Source: Argopecten irradians
Lineage: Eukaryota > Mollusca > Bivalvia > Pectinida > Pectinidae
DNA: 64,000 nucleotides
Assembly (NCBI RefSeq): GCF_041381155.1
Contig: NC_091135.1
Coordinates: forward strand, 5,130,620 to 5,194,619
Direction: 5' to 3'
Below the pieces are notes generated by a model. It was not told where the DNA came from and made no database searches. It saw nothing but the letters and a program-made list of their open reading frames with translations. This document shows positions 14,201 through 25,257 of the stretch, piece after piece (positions within the stretch are counted from its first letter, which is position 1; each line of letters opens with the position of its first letter). The translations under genes were made by a program, and so were the position numbers.

Positions 14201-15920
14201 AATTTACGAAAGAAAATCTATTTTCAAAATATCGAATTCATTTGGGGACTATTTTTTCTATGAAATCATTACAACATTATATCAGCCAATCAGAAGCGAC
14301 GTTACAAACGGTGATGCCATTGTTTCCTTTATGGGCTGATAAAGTAAATCATTAAGCCAATAAAAATGCTTGTTACAAGGAAAATTGAATTATTAACATG
14401 AACAGTAATTGAACTCATTTTTGCATGCGATTTAATTACGTGTATTTCGCGATAGGATACCACAAACATTAATAGCCAGGAAATTGTTTTGATCGTGAGT
14501 GAAGCAAAATACAGAACCAAATGATTATAAATTAAATCGCCGTGAAAAGGTCGTTAGAAATTAAATATCCTTGAAAACAGCTGCTTACATTAGTTTATTA
14601 TTATCAATTATAATTCTTCTTGTCGCATAGATCAAAACGAGGAGGACGAACCAAGTGCGGTTGATGAATTAGAAAGAAAAGACAAATGTGAGTGCACTGA
14701 ACATATCCTTTTCATATTTACAATTGTTGAAATTTAAAAATATCTTCTATGTTATCCGATATATTTTAAATCCTTCAAGATGACACTTGTTGATGTTAAG
14801 CCTCATTGTACAGTTCAATAATCACTAGAATACAACGAAACATTTTAAACATTCGTTTTGTTATTTCATTAACTTAAATTTGGCGTTTTCAGTTAGAAAT
14901 CAATTTAACGCACAATGATGTGAAGGATATACTAGTGTAGAACGAATATACGTACCCGGCTTACTATAACTTTCGGCCGGGTACGAATTGGTCCCAATGT
15001 GTCCAGTGGAGCAGTGCCTCCGAAAATCACTCGGGCACAATTTTCTATACTTTTTTGTAGGTTTCCAAGTATTTTGTGCGCATACAAGCATTTATATATG
15101 TTTTTTGTCGAAAACAAACTTAACTACCATTCTTAATATCTACCGTACCGCTCACAAAACGTCAAATTCTTACTTTGTAGACTTGCTGTATAAATTCACT
15201 GCGGAAAGGTCTTCATGTGTGTATATGTAAAACAAAATGTCTCGCTGAAAATTTGATATTTTATATGGTTCAGTTTTATTGCCTAGTGTAACCGATATAA
15301 AACAAGTACGATAAAATGCATGCAAACGTTTAAATAATGGTTTGCATAACCATTATTTTGCTTTATTAGCAGTAATAGGCAACAATTGTAGCTCTAAAGA
15401 CGACAACATTTTCTTTTGAGTTACAATATTGCAGCTAATACTAGTATAACATCGTGAATGCTAATGATACCTATGATGATGGTAGTTTATGTAGTGTGAT
15501 CATGTCCGTTATTCATAAGTTATGGAGCACAAATTGATTGGTCAACTTCATTTAAACACATCAACGTATAGAATATTAGCACATATATAATATTTCATAG
15601 GTATCATCCCTGCCTTGAAGTGGAAAAACTTGCGAGAGACCATGGCGGAAGTGAATCCAGACGAAGCTTTCCAACTTGCATTACAACTTGCATTGAAGCC
15701 AGATGCTGTTGATGAGATTCGAGAGCAGAGTTCTGATACTGACTTTGCCTTCAACATTATTCGTAAATGGCGATACAATTTGCCAGGTAACCACCAGGCA
15801 GTGCAGCTTCAGGAAGCTTTCTTGGCTATTGGTAAAAACAATTTGGCAGCACGGATGTCAAGTCAGGGCATAGAAGACGAGCAGCGTGATACAGGAGAAT
15901 CGTCCAGTCCCGAGGACTGA
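2221..15920 (+). CDS. Ankyrin-repeat / ZU5-like / UPA-like / death-domain adaptor protein (13 coding exons)
   Basis: Exons: 2221-2265, 5602-5691, 6957-7055, 7850-7948, 9296-9394, 10010-10110, 10685-11027, 11135-11323, 11652-11947, 12883-13144, 13405-13711, 14631-14687, 15601-15920. All junctions are GT-AG and in phase, giving 2307 nt and 768 residues. Residues 16-144 are four ankyrin repeats (PLHYAG, ALHKAAMNGH, PLEYAVRNKH cores). Residues about 330-460 look like a ZU5 domain (AEIAIPAGTFQSAELSI, later ISHFSIY). Residues about 470-640 fit the UPA position. Residues about 667-745 are a death domain (LKWKNLRETM..., IIRKWRYNLPG..., LQEAFLAIGKNNLA). There is no signal peptide or membrane segment, so it is probably cytoplasmic. 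ZU5-UPA-death modules occur in ankyrins, UNC5 and PIDD; here they follow only four ankyrin repeats. The start is ATG 2221 in context GCCATGA. An alternative phase-0 donor lies after 2340. Role in apoptosis or innate signalling is inference. Confidence 0.85.
2313..2320. promoter_or_regulatory. Perfect CRE octamer near first coding exon
   Basis: TGACGTCA lies 48 bp past the donor of the first coding exon. It is the full palindromic CREB/ATF site, one of 13 in the window. Whether it is used is not known. Confidence 0.3.
5602..9394 (+). CDS. Ankyrin-repeat exons, one repeat per exon
   Basis: Four consecutive exons each encode one ankyrin repeat and begin and end in phase 0: 5602-5691 (30 codons, degenerate capping repeat), 6957-7055, 7850-7948 and 9296-9394 (33 codons each). 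The exon limits fall at the same place in each repeat: every 33-codon exon starts with TG/NG before the (P/A)LHxA helix start. This is direct evidence of growth by exon duplication. Phase symmetry means skipping any of them keeps the reading frame. Confidence 0.85.
5993..6124. mobile_element. Foldback MITE (about 130 bp), intronic
   Basis: Nearly the whole element is one imperfect palindrome. The outer arms are AAGCGTTGAAGTCACTA and TAGTGACTTCAATGCTT; inner arms include ATTTCATCGGG / CCCGATGAA and TTTTGTTTGCAA / TTGCAAACAAAA. The loop is a few bases near 6060. It lies in the intron between 5691 and 6957. No coding capacity. Confidence 0.7.
7335..7510 (+). repeat. Dispersed SINE-like repeat, copy 3 (5'/middle part, intronic)
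   Basis: Lies in the intron between ankyrin exons 6957-7055 and 7850-7948. It begins TATATCACTGAACATGC...GAAGACACCAAG, as copy 2 does, and continues through a GGGCGAACCAGTCGTCCTAC motif and a GGTGTGTCTTGGCC motif. It lacks the GACGTTAAT/CAAA 3' end. This identifies the three segments as parts of one dispersed family. Confidence 0.45.
8519..8625. repeat. Two-copy diverged tandem repeat, 53 bp
   Basis: TTCCGATCTGTACAGGTATT at 8519 recurs as TTCCGATCTATACGGGTATC at 8572, each followed by GCCGATGT(T/C)GG(C/T)CA and an ACTCGG motif. Intronic; no function seen. Confidence 0.5.
8990..9240 (+). mobile_element. Non-autonomous dispersed element, copy 1
   Basis: Shares with 58645-58935 (opposite orientation) the blocks CTGAAGAATGC(A/G)GTG, AATTCTACAAGGG(C/T)GATATAA, CACCATAT(A)TGGACC and CTCGGTGTTTCTA. 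The element lies in the intron just before the fourth ankyrin exon. The limits are approximate; no coding capacity. Confidence 0.5.
9403..9520. mobile_element. Foldback MITE inserted at a splice donor, with 9-bp target duplication
   Basis: A 118-bp palindrome. Arms begin TAGACTGGATAACCTGCC and end GGCAGG...ATCCACTCTA; the inner arms are CTCTCCGCTAGGCTGCGCTCA against TGAGCGAAGCCTAGCGGAGAG. It is flanked by direct repeats GGTAAGTAA at 9394-9402 and 9521-9529. The left repeat is the splice donor of ankyrin exon 9296-9394 (last exon base plus GTAAGTAA), so the insertion copied the donor. A 9-bp duplication suggests a Mutator-like family. Confidence 0.8.
11397..11515 (+). repeat. tRNA-like retroposed fragment (candidate tRNA-derived SINE)
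   Basis: TAGCTCAATTGG at 11420-11431 fits a pol III A box. CGTTCAATCC at 11464-11473 fits most of a B box, 32 bp further on, which is the spacing of a tRNA. Imperfect direct repeats flank the tRNA-sized segment: GAATTATACAAAATCTTCTT before it and GAATTTATATAAAATCTCTT after it. A full cloverleaf is not convincing, so this is more likely a retroposed tRNA relic than a working tRNA gene. It lies in the intron 11324-11651. Confidence 0.4.
13951..14002. repeat. 26-bp tandem duplication
   Basis: Two adjacent copies of GGTCA(T/C)ATTCAACACATTAC followed by ATGTGA. Intronic and recent, as there is one mismatch. Confidence 0.6.
15601..15920 (+). CDS. Terminal exon encoding the death domain
   Basis: The single last coding exon carries the whole death domain (KWKNLRETMAEVNPDEAFQL ... 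AFNIIRKWRYNLPGNHQAV ... AFLAIGKNNLAARM) and an acidic/serine-rich tail ending SSSPED before TGA at 15918-15920. The conserved tryptophans of helices 1 and 5 are present. The acceptor is TTTCATAG before 15601. Confidence 0.85.
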
Positions 15921-17215
15921 GATTGAACGGTAGAAGGTTAGTTATTGAATCGTTTCAGCGAGCTTTTCGGTTGTTGTCTGCTTGGCTGTTGATACGATTA
16001 ACGTCCTGTTAACTCTCAGAGTCATTTAAGGATGGTCTCCCTTGCATGGAGGGTTCTGCGTGTGTAATTACCTGTTGGGTTGTACCATTAACTGTAATGA
16101 AACTTACCAATCTTACATGTAAGTAGATATTTTGTATATGCCGCATCATGGTACGGTCAATAAAGTGATACATATAAGATATTTATTTAATTAAACTGCA
16201 ATAGAAATTGGCTTTTAATCGAATAATTGAGGAAGTCTATAAAAACCGTTTTATAATGATTTAGATCAAGATATTTAACAATAACCAGGAATGTTTCCTA
16301 CTTTCATATATATACTAGATTCTTAAATAGTTGAGGACGAAGACATTATAAGTTTGCTTAACTTATTGCTGTATTATAAGAAATTATCTGGAAAAAAGAC
16401 AAATTACAAAAAAGATTCTTAAATGCGTAGATGATCATGTTTGCTTTGTGATATGTGTGCTATGTATATATATTATTTATATATTATTGTTGATTGCAGG
16501 CTTCCATAGAGCGGTCCGTACAGAAAACATACTGGAAGTTAACCCTGTACGAGTTATAAAACAGAAAGGAAGGTGTTTCGTTACCACTGTGACGTCACGA
16601 ATAATGTTACGAATTACAGAAAAGAAACTGACGACATAAATAATCGTCATTGGAGATAGTGATAAGTAGTTATGTTCACTATAAATGGTACTCTTGTGTT
16701 GCTTTTGCCTCAGAGGAAATTCGAACAAATCTTGTCATACTCCTGTAAATTTTCCCAAATGGAACTTCATTTTACATTATCATCATAGCGATAGTGTCTT
16801 AAAGAGTAACGTTCGAATATGTTTCGGTGAGGGGATAATGATAATTATTTTCTTGAAAATACTTATTGTTCCTTGTATCATGTCATTGTCAACTTTATAG
16901 ATTCAACAACTGATTCAATCGGAACGCATCATGCGTGTGGATGTGTTCCGTTACATCGAGCCATGATATATATGTACATTACCGTCAATATGATGCCACG
17001 TCATTTCATCATCCGCAAAAGTGATTATTTACTTCTCGTGTAAATATTGACAAACTGTAAATATTTGAACTTATACATGATGTATACTTATAACGTTTCC
17101 TCATTCATACCTTGCAATTGTGGCACTTATTTTTGATGCTATGGCACTGTTTTTGGCTGGGTACATAGCTTTGTAAGTGCAGATTTTAAAAAATACTAAA
17201 TGAAATAAAACTATA
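15921..17215 (+). other. Probable 3' UTR of the ankyrin/death-domain gene
   Basis: After the stop codon there is a possible AATAAA at 16159-16164. An alternative is a UTR intron from a GTTAGT donor at 15937 to an acceptor TTGATTGCAG ending 16499. The UTR would then end near AATAAA at 17204-17209, with a second AATAAA just after. Small open frames here (e.g. 16448-16639) have no recognisable content. A CRE octamer sits at 16590-16597. Confidence 0.4.
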
Positions 17216-19367
17216 AATGAAATAAAATATTCAATTTATAATACATTTTACTATATGATTATTTATCAAGATCTGGCGGTGACCGAAAAGAGCTCATGTT
17301 CAGATGAGCCAAACGAAATTGCAAAGTTTGAAAATGACGTTAGTTCATGAAGCTGTCTCGGTAATATTTGAAATAATTTATTAAACATGATTTTTCCAAG
17401 TATAGAATGTATTTTAAAAATATCTATCCTCGCCATAGAACATGCAAATGGAATCAGTACCATAAATAGAAGAAAAGAATGAAAAGAAAGCTTCATCAAT
17501 TGTACATTTTTATGTTGACGACAGGATTTATTTCCTCGATAATATTCATGAGGTTAATTTACATGCTGTCTGTATGTTTTATCATGACTTATCTACAAAT
17601 GCATATTTAGTTTTGTACACAAATGTGGTTGTCGTCATTAAATGCCTTTTTGAATTATCGATTTACGAAAGGTACCAATACACAATGCTTATATATAACT
17701 GTTGAAGACTGTTTTAAAAGTTTAAGGTCGATACCAGTATTTCTAATTTAACCTGTGAGATGTAGTCCGACTTGAGTAAAGACTCCCAAAACACCTTGTA
17801 ATTACTTTGTATTCTAGTGCCATCTCTTTATAATTTGGCCTGGTTTAAATTGACGCAGATTTGAATGGCGAGGGCCGTCGATGAAGCAGAAATGTTCATT
17901 CTTCCAAACCGTCCGCTCGTATTCTATTTGTATTTTTACGAAGTATGCATGTACAATGTTATATGTTTTGATATTTGAATTACTAGATGTTAATTCCTAT
18001 TTTGCAAATGCCGTCCATAATTCCGTTGCCAATTTTGATATTAAGTTATTTTGATTTTGCTATGTGGTATGCTCTGTGATTTCTTGATTTCTGTTGTTGT
18101 TTCGTTGAAGAAAAAACGACTAATTTATTCCTTTATATTGGTATTACTGTTCGAACACGAACATCTAATGTATGAATTTGATCTTCCGGCCAATATTTTA
18201 CTTCGTATTATTCGCGGTTTTTGAGGTTTTGATCAAAGATTCGGCCATGACCGGCAAATTACTTTGTATTAAGCCAGGTTGTCGAATTATCCGAGTTCGT
18301 ATCAACCAAGTCTCATTGTACTTGATCATTGTCAAATATAATAATGTTATCTCCATATAACTTTATATATTTTCGAAACATTGCTATGATCGCGAAAATT
18401 TGATCCGCGAAATATTATATTGTTGAATGATAGATTACCTTCACTACATATCACGAAAATTTAAAACCGCTAAAATTTGACTTTTTTGTTTTTTAAATCA
18501 AATCGCGAAAATTTTAACCCGCGAAAATAACTGGCTGTACGGAATCCTATCTGATATTGTATGAAGTCCATATCAAATTAAGAATCATGCCACCATTTCA
18601 TAGAGTCAATCAACTATCCTACACATGTCTCTGTTAGCAAATACTATTGTTTTTGGCATACTTTTATCTTTTAAACAAATTTGTATAATGATTTTTGTCT
18701 CCTTCGTTGACAAAAGAAAACTGTCGGTATAAGCATCATCAATGTTACCAATAAAGCAGAGAAAATGTTGGATGACTTGGTTTTATTACTACAGCCTCAA
18801 TACTTAACGTTTTATTTATTATTCAGCCCCAGTAAAATTCCCTTTCGAACAGACCGAGTTACGCATTCTTTGAGGTATCTGGTTGTGGTTGTTGTTGTAT
18901 TTTCTTCTCGTGTTTTATACATAATCTCCATACTATTCGTGTAACATCCATCCCATGTTATTTATATGGGGTTTTATTCTATGTATCTATATCATTCTAT
19001 ATAATGGTTGTATTGTCTAAGATAATATCTAGATTACGAAACTGGTATGGATCAATTAAATTGATTGAAAAGAGCAAAACCAAACGGTCTGTTTTCTATT
19101 AAAAATCACTTAAATGAACAAACAGGTCAAAATTGATATATGAAATAATTGGATTTGTGTTTCGTTTCACTACCATATTTGACAGGGTTATTTCCGTGGT
19201 TGCTAGGGAAAGGTGAAAGCGTGTATAATGACGTCATCGACATACATGTGGAGACTATTGTCGAGGACGTCATTTATTTTTCAGGAGGCATTGCGACGTC
19301 TCTGTGATATCGACTATGTAAAAGTAATTGATTTGTTCTTTACAATATGAGAGAAAAATAATCAAAC
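17216..19367. other. Gene-free stretch with GCGAAAATT-type repeats
   Basis: No coding exon recognised. At 18385-18535 the motif (T/A)CGCGAAAATTT and its near-inverse recur five or six times at irregular spacing (ATCGCGAAAATTTGATCCGC, CACGAAAATTTAAAACCGC, AATCGCGAAAATTTTAACCC). The same motif appears singly near 8865 and 12390. This looks like a dispersed or degenerate tandem repeat. Confidence 0.4.
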
Positions 19368-19502
19368 ATGGGTACGTCAAGTGGACAAATATATCTCAAC
19401 CCTTGTGAAAGATTTTGGGCGCCAACCCTCGGCAAGTCTCGCGTTGACTTGCCAAATTCTTTCATTTTAGTTGAGATATCCCTGTCCACTTGACAGGCCC
19501 AT
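19368..19502. mobile_element. Foldback MITE (about 135 bp)
   Basis: Outer arms ATGGG...GTCAAGTGGACA and TGTCCACTTGAC...CCCAT, then ATATCTCAAC against GTTGAGATAT. An inner part carries GGCAAGTC / GACTTGCC. No coding capacity. Confidence 0.65.
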
Positions 19503-20578
19503 TTGAGCTTATATTAATTTTTATTTTTACTACGATTCATTATGAATTACCACCACCTAGATATTTTATATTCTATCAACCGGAAACGATTATGCCAGTG
19601 AGTGAATGCGTCTAAATTAGTTTAAATAGTTTGGTCATATTGGGGGAGGGTATTCTTGATTATAATATATATATATACATGTATCTTAATTAAACGAGTG
19701 ATATTTAATAAAACTCACCTCGAAGTTTTTATTTTTGTTCGCCAAGGCTCGCAAAAATATTTTTTTCTTAGACTCGTTTCATAAAATCTCATATGAAATT
19801 AACACAAATTTAAGATAATTTTTATCACATAACTACAACAACCTACATTTCGAAGAATCTCACGTCAAAATGTATTGCAAAAATCCAGCGGAGGTCGCCA
19901 TTTTGTCCCGCCGTCCTCGAAATCCAGATCTCATGTCATCATTCCTGATGTCATATTGTTTTTGTCTTGATGTCACAAAGAATTTCCAGCTAATAAAAAT
20001 CGCTCCATATCATATTACACTTGTGATTATATGCAAAATTAGTACATCACGTGGCAGAATATCGCATTCTTATTGGCTACACACATGGGTACTATTTGCT
20101 AGTTCCTATTCCCTACCCAAATGTCGAGTTAGCTTTCACCGGATTAATAGTAAGCGGAAATAAACATAGGACCTTGCGCATGCGCGTTACGCACAACTAT
20201 CAAGGGCAGACAACTCACGTTATCGAATCGAGCTATAGTGCTCGGGCAAGCGGGCACTATTGAAATGGCGCGAAATTGAACGTGAATGTATTGTTACGTC
20301 ACCATTACATGACGTCATCATAACGGCGGATAGGCTGTTGTGTGCGGGGATGGAAGCCAGTTCTACAGAAGACAGTTCACTCTTGTACTATATTGATCTT
20401 AATTTTCATTAATCTGAGTGCCGTTTTTCAGAAACAGATTTCTGCAACAATTCATATGTTGTATTGTATAGTGTAACAACGGGGTGTGGAAATGGAGATA
20501 CAGTAGCGTTGCGAGGTGTCGCTTGACGTACTTCTGTTACGATAAACGGGTCTCATGTGAGGGTGATGTACTCAACCC

Positions 20579-20704
20579 ATTATGGACTGCTTGAGAGGGC
20601 ACTATTGCCTCATAGTATTGTCTCTTGATGGGATAGTGCCCTCGCCTTCGGCTCGGTGGCTATTCCATCCCTCGACAAAAGTGCCCTCTCAACTAGGCCA
20701 TAAT
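20579..20704. mobile_element. Foldback MITE (about 126 bp)
   Basis: Outer arms ATTATGG...TTGAGAGGGCAC and GTGCCCTCTCAA...CCATAAT. Inner motif GATAGTGCCCTCGCC. A related half-site (GTGCTCGG...GGGCACTATTG) occurs at 20238-20264, suggesting a decayed relative next to it. Confidence 0.6.
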
Positions 20705-20713
20705 AGATAAATA

Positions 20714-21644
20714 TTAAAGGTAGGTTTCGCCCAATGAAATATAAAGACTACGAAATTGAAATTTATCCTATACATAGATATAATCTTCAGATCATTTTCA
20801 ATGTATACACCGAACAATATGGGTGGTCAGTTGCCTAGCTTGACCAGGAAAATACTCTTCTAAAAATAGAGCGAAGTCAACCTTTACATAGAACATGACG
20901 TATTTTTTTCCAAAACGAGGCCGCAGCAACAAACGGAAGCGTGCAACAAAATGTCAGATAGAAGTGACAGTCTTGCCACGGCATGTTTAGGCCTAGTTAA
21001 AAAACAACAACAACAAATCGAAGTGCGAGGGACTGTTTATACATATCATATAATCTAAAACACTTCATGTTACTTACATACGCTCGCTAACTTTGTACAT
21101 GTACACCAAATATACATGTAGTAAGTCTGCGGCTGTTTGTGCGCTGGCATATGTGTTGAAATTTAACTCACCACGTGCAATGCCGTTACACGAGTCCCAA
21201 CAGATTCCGGCAAGTTCCGCTTGAGATGTGGCTTCTGTTTCTTCTATTGCTACATGCCATCTCTGAATTTAAATCCCTATAGATATCCCATGGTGCTACT
21301 GAATCCAGTATAATTTCCTCCACTTTGTTGCCGATTCAGATATATTTTTTTCATCTCACACACTTTCGTTCAGCCTTTTTGTTTACTTTTAGTGCGTGAC
21401 AATGCGCATGCGCCAAACTTCGACAACGCAATCCATCGCAGCTTCATTTGCATATTATTTGGTCTGACGGACACCGTAATAAATCAAGGATTTCCTTCAA
21501 TTTTGAATTCAAGACACATTTGTTCAATCTCAAACACATAAAGAAATTAAATTGAGATATTTTAATATGTTTTTACATCTTTTCTTCTGCTTATCACATT
21601 TTACAAAAAAAATATTTATTTGGTTGGGCGAAACCTACCTTTAA
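20714..21644. mobile_element. Non-autonomous DNA transposon, TTAA-flanked, 931 bp
   Basis: Terminal inverted repeat TTAAAGGTAGGTTTCGCCCA at the left end and its complement TTGGGCGAAACCTACCTTTA at 21624-21643. TTAA stands at both outer ends. No transposase frame is visible inside. The flanks fit a TTAA (piggyBac-like) or a TA target duplication equally well; the repeat does not begin CCC as classic piggyBac ends do. Confidence 0.65.
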
Positions 21645-22693
21645 GCGGGCGAAATCACAGGATATCAGGAGGATTATGTGATAAAGGATTTACTTTGGTA
21701 CGTTTTACGGCCACGCAATGATAAGCAAAACATTTTGCATGAAGATACATTAGGGTCAGCTGTATATTGTATGCAATTCAGAATATCTTATTTTTTCTGT
21801 GCTCATGGTAAGTTCAGAGATCAAAGGGTGAAAATTCACATTTTCATTATTTAATTCCCAATTAATTAAACATTAGAATAGAGATAACTAACATATTTGC
21901 AGATTTTGCCTTTAAATTTTGGGTTTCTGAAGTTCAGTTCAGAAAAAAATGATGAAATATTTAAAAAGTAGGTCATAGTGACCTAGTTAAGCATTTATTC
22001 TATTTTAGCATTAAAATGAGTAATATTAGGATTTTTCAAAGATTTGATAGCTTAAAATTGATGTTAAGTACTGCATAAGAATCTTGACACGACCTGCTAA
22101 GATGATTACATCCTAGGGTCACATTGGCTAAGTCACGTGCATAAATTAGGTCATATTTAATGAATGGTATCATCTGTCCACTAAGCATATGCTGTTTTCC
22201 CATGTTTTATGCCCGATTTAAAAAAACTTTAAAAGACTTTCCATTACTCTTTTCTGGTTTCAATTATTTGTGCCTTTATAACGTTGAAGAATGGCTGGTG
22301 TTATCATCAACCTAACGGATTAGGTAAATATACAACATTAGAAAAATTATGTGTTCCATAACCGGATAAAAATTTTGACTTATTATTTTTTCTTCGGAAA
22401 TTTATTGAAATCTGATGAACTAAGCTGAAAAAATAATTCAGAATGACAGACAAACATGTATGATGCCTTAGAAACATTAGCTACAACACGAATTTATGCA
22501 CCGTATAATTATTCTTTTTTATGCCTTATGCATGTTTAGATGGCCACATCCCTGCAGAAATCACTTTACAATTACTAATAATACCGTAAAACTGTGAAAT
22601 GAAATTGTGGACCATAACACTCGGTTTCATGTTCTGATTACAGTTGGTAGTAGACTAAAGGTTACATTGTGCACATGGTGTGAACTACGAGTG

Positions 22694-22806
22694 GACACGG
22701 AGTGCACGAGGTTTAGACTACAGGTAGACACGGAGTGCACGAGGTTTAGACTACAGGTAGACACGGAGTGCACAAGATTTAGCTACAGGTAGACACGGAG
22801 TGCACT
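22694..22806. repeat. 33-bp tandem repeat, about 3.4 copies
   Basis: Units start GACACGGAGTGCACGAGGTT at 22694, 22727 and 22760, the third one base short, with a partial copy from 22792. As 33 is a multiple of three, a short frame stays open through it, but there is no gene context. Confidence 0.75.
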
Positions 22807-23479
22807 ACGTTTGAACACGGTGTCCACTACAGGTGGACATCGTGTCCAGGTAATATGTCCACTACATTCAGACCACAGACAGACTAGATGATGTGTTAGG
22901 TGATATGAGAAAAGATATATTTATTCTGTAGTCTATATAGACTTTGACATATAAGAAGTATTTATTGTGATCAGAAACACAATATTTTACACATGAAATT
23001 GCCGTTAATTACTTGAAACCATTCGTACTGCAATGTTTATTCGAATTGATACATATAAAGTAAAATGTATCACTACATTATCATATAATTTAATTTATAA
23101 ATGAGGACATTTAATAGAAGTTATAATTAATATAAAAGCAAATTAATTGCGTACAGATCGTTACGGTAAACCACTGCTGGTTATGTCTCATCAATGGATA
23201 GTTCAACTCGCACTTTCCCAGTAAAAACTGTTTTTCTTAGCTTGTGATAGTTAAAACATTGACTTTTATCTATTAAATCTTATTTTGAATAATTCGAACA
23301 AATGACGTAGATGAAATTCTTGTTCGAACACATAAAGTAATGAACTAACGTGAAGTCAGAGATTTACAGTGTTGGCAAATCGACGCCTAAGAAATATTTT
23401 GATCAGCAAAATATTTTGATTAAAAAGGATATATTGATGGGCATAATAATTGCAAGGACATATAAACATAAACAGATAA

Positions 23480-23886
23480 TTAAAGGCCCACTACCTTTCC
23501 GAAACGGCTTTTAATTTTTAAAATGGAAATGTAAAACAAGATCGATAATTTTGTAGAGTCTTAAGAATTATTAATTTACCGTTAATACTGCATTTACCAT
23601 CACCTTCTGAACGATTTGATTAAAATAAATAAAATGTTTATTTTCATAACGCGGGTCGTATTATGTTTCCCGACGTCGTCCTAAATACCGCGCGGTAGTT
23701 GACTATCACTGCACCAGACGGCAAAACAGCGAATTGTCTTTTCACTGTTTTCATATATTACGCAGGAAATCTTGCATATGTTTGGTGTCATAACCTTATT
23801 TTAGGTTATCGGTATGCATTTTCTGATGCTATTAATGTTTTTAAGAAACAATTGCATTTTGCTCCGAAAAGGTAATGGGCCTTTAA
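23480..23886. mobile_element. Non-autonomous DNA element, TTAA-flanked, 407 bp
   Basis: Left end TTAAAGGCCCACTACCTTTC, right end complement CTTTTCGGAGC... / GGTAATGGGCCTTTAA. TTAA at 23480-23483 and 23883-23886. No coding capacity. Terminal sequence resembles the ends at 20714 and 37301 in the leading TTAAAG. Confidence 0.6.
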
Positions 23887-24181
23887 GTGCTTCATAAAAT
23901 GTGTAACTATGTAAGTATGGAATATAGTTTTCAAAACGGCATGGTGTGTGAAAAAGTTAAGCCCTGTCAAATGTATACTTTTGCTACATGGAACCTGGCG
24001 CGTTGCAAAGCATTGGAAATATGAGAAGTCGTCCATAGACCTTAAAGGTCGGCATAACCGATTGAGGAACCTGTAAGCAAGAAATAATTTAGTATCGGGC
24101 ATGTGGTTGCTCGCGAGCATCAACACTAGACAAAGGACGATCGCTAAAATGTCAGGTCACATACCTAATAATAAATTAAAC

Positions 24182-24457
24182 AGAGTCAAAATAAATCCAA
24201 CATCTGCCAATTTAAACAGTAGATACATATATAGTTGTTGATTAGACTCTGTATTTGTCAAATACTCTGTTGATTAGACTCTGTATTTGTCTGTACAGAG
24301 TCAAAATAAATCCAACATCTGCCAATTTAAACAGTAGATACATATATAGTTGTTGATTAGACTCTGTATTTGTCTGTACAGAGTCAAAATAAATCCAACA
24401 TCTGCCAATTTAAACAGTAGATACATATATAGTTGTTGATAAGACTCTGTATTTGTC
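24182..24457. repeat. 83-bp tandem repeat, three copies, with inverted unit ends
   Basis: Units begin AGAGTCAAAATAAATCCAAC at 24182, 24297 and 24380; the first is followed by a 32-bp extra fragment. Each unit starts ACAGAGTC and ends GACTCTGT, so each can fold back. This may be a foldback element that was amplified in tandem. Confidence 0.75.
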
Positions 24458-25257
24458 GCAATTATTTTTATTTTATAAACTCTGATAATTTGACAATATC
24501 CGATCTGACCTTCTATTACAAACCGCGTGAGTTACGTGGTAACAAAATGTGTGATCAATACATGGATATACTGAGATGGAGTACGTGTAATGAAATATTT
24601 TGATCGACTGCTGTACAGGTACAGTATATTGTACACTTAAAATATGCCTGCTCGAAAGGTAGACTGCAGTTGCCATGGTCACTTGGACTTCATACTGTTC
24701 GATCAACTACACAGGTATGATAATGTAAATTACCTCACATTGGTCAGACTGGGGCCTGGGGCCTTCATTGAGCCCCTTTCAATGTGTTCAGTCAGGTGTA
24801 TCATCGATGAACAACACCTGTATCCGTGTACCTTATCCCGACCCCAGGAGGTCCATTTATAGCATGCTGTACTTATATAATTAGGTGGTAGCATCTCTAC
24901 ATATATACATTGTACTCATCACACAAATACGTACAATAAGCAACAATGCAAGTCAATATGGATATGTATTTTAACTGTTTGTTGCATTTTAATTAATTTG
25001 ATAATGAAGCTTTGTATACTAAAATAAAAAAAATATAATAATAATCAAAATACCAGGTGTATAATTAACAAAAATATTTGTTTCTAGATTATTGGAACAT
25101 CTAAATTTCACACAATTGCTCTTTATTAATTTTATTATTATATTTTTTTGACACTGGCTTTATACATATATCAGAAACCTGATTATTCTGACTATGTATA
25201 TAAAATACATATTATGATGTTGAATAAGTACCTAAATTGATTTTGATCATTTATATA
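24458..25257. other. Gene-free stretch
   Basis: No exon, RNA gene or clear repeat is seen. Short open frames at 24473-24706 and 24644-24862 have no recognisable motifs. Confidence 0.4.

Noticed and set aside
16448..16900. Short frames after the death-domain exon
   Set aside because: No recognisable content; the region fits 3' UTR with AATAAA sites.
22607..22792. Short frame with a VDTECTRF repeat
   Set aside because: Produced by a 33-bp tandem repeat; no splice context or homology.
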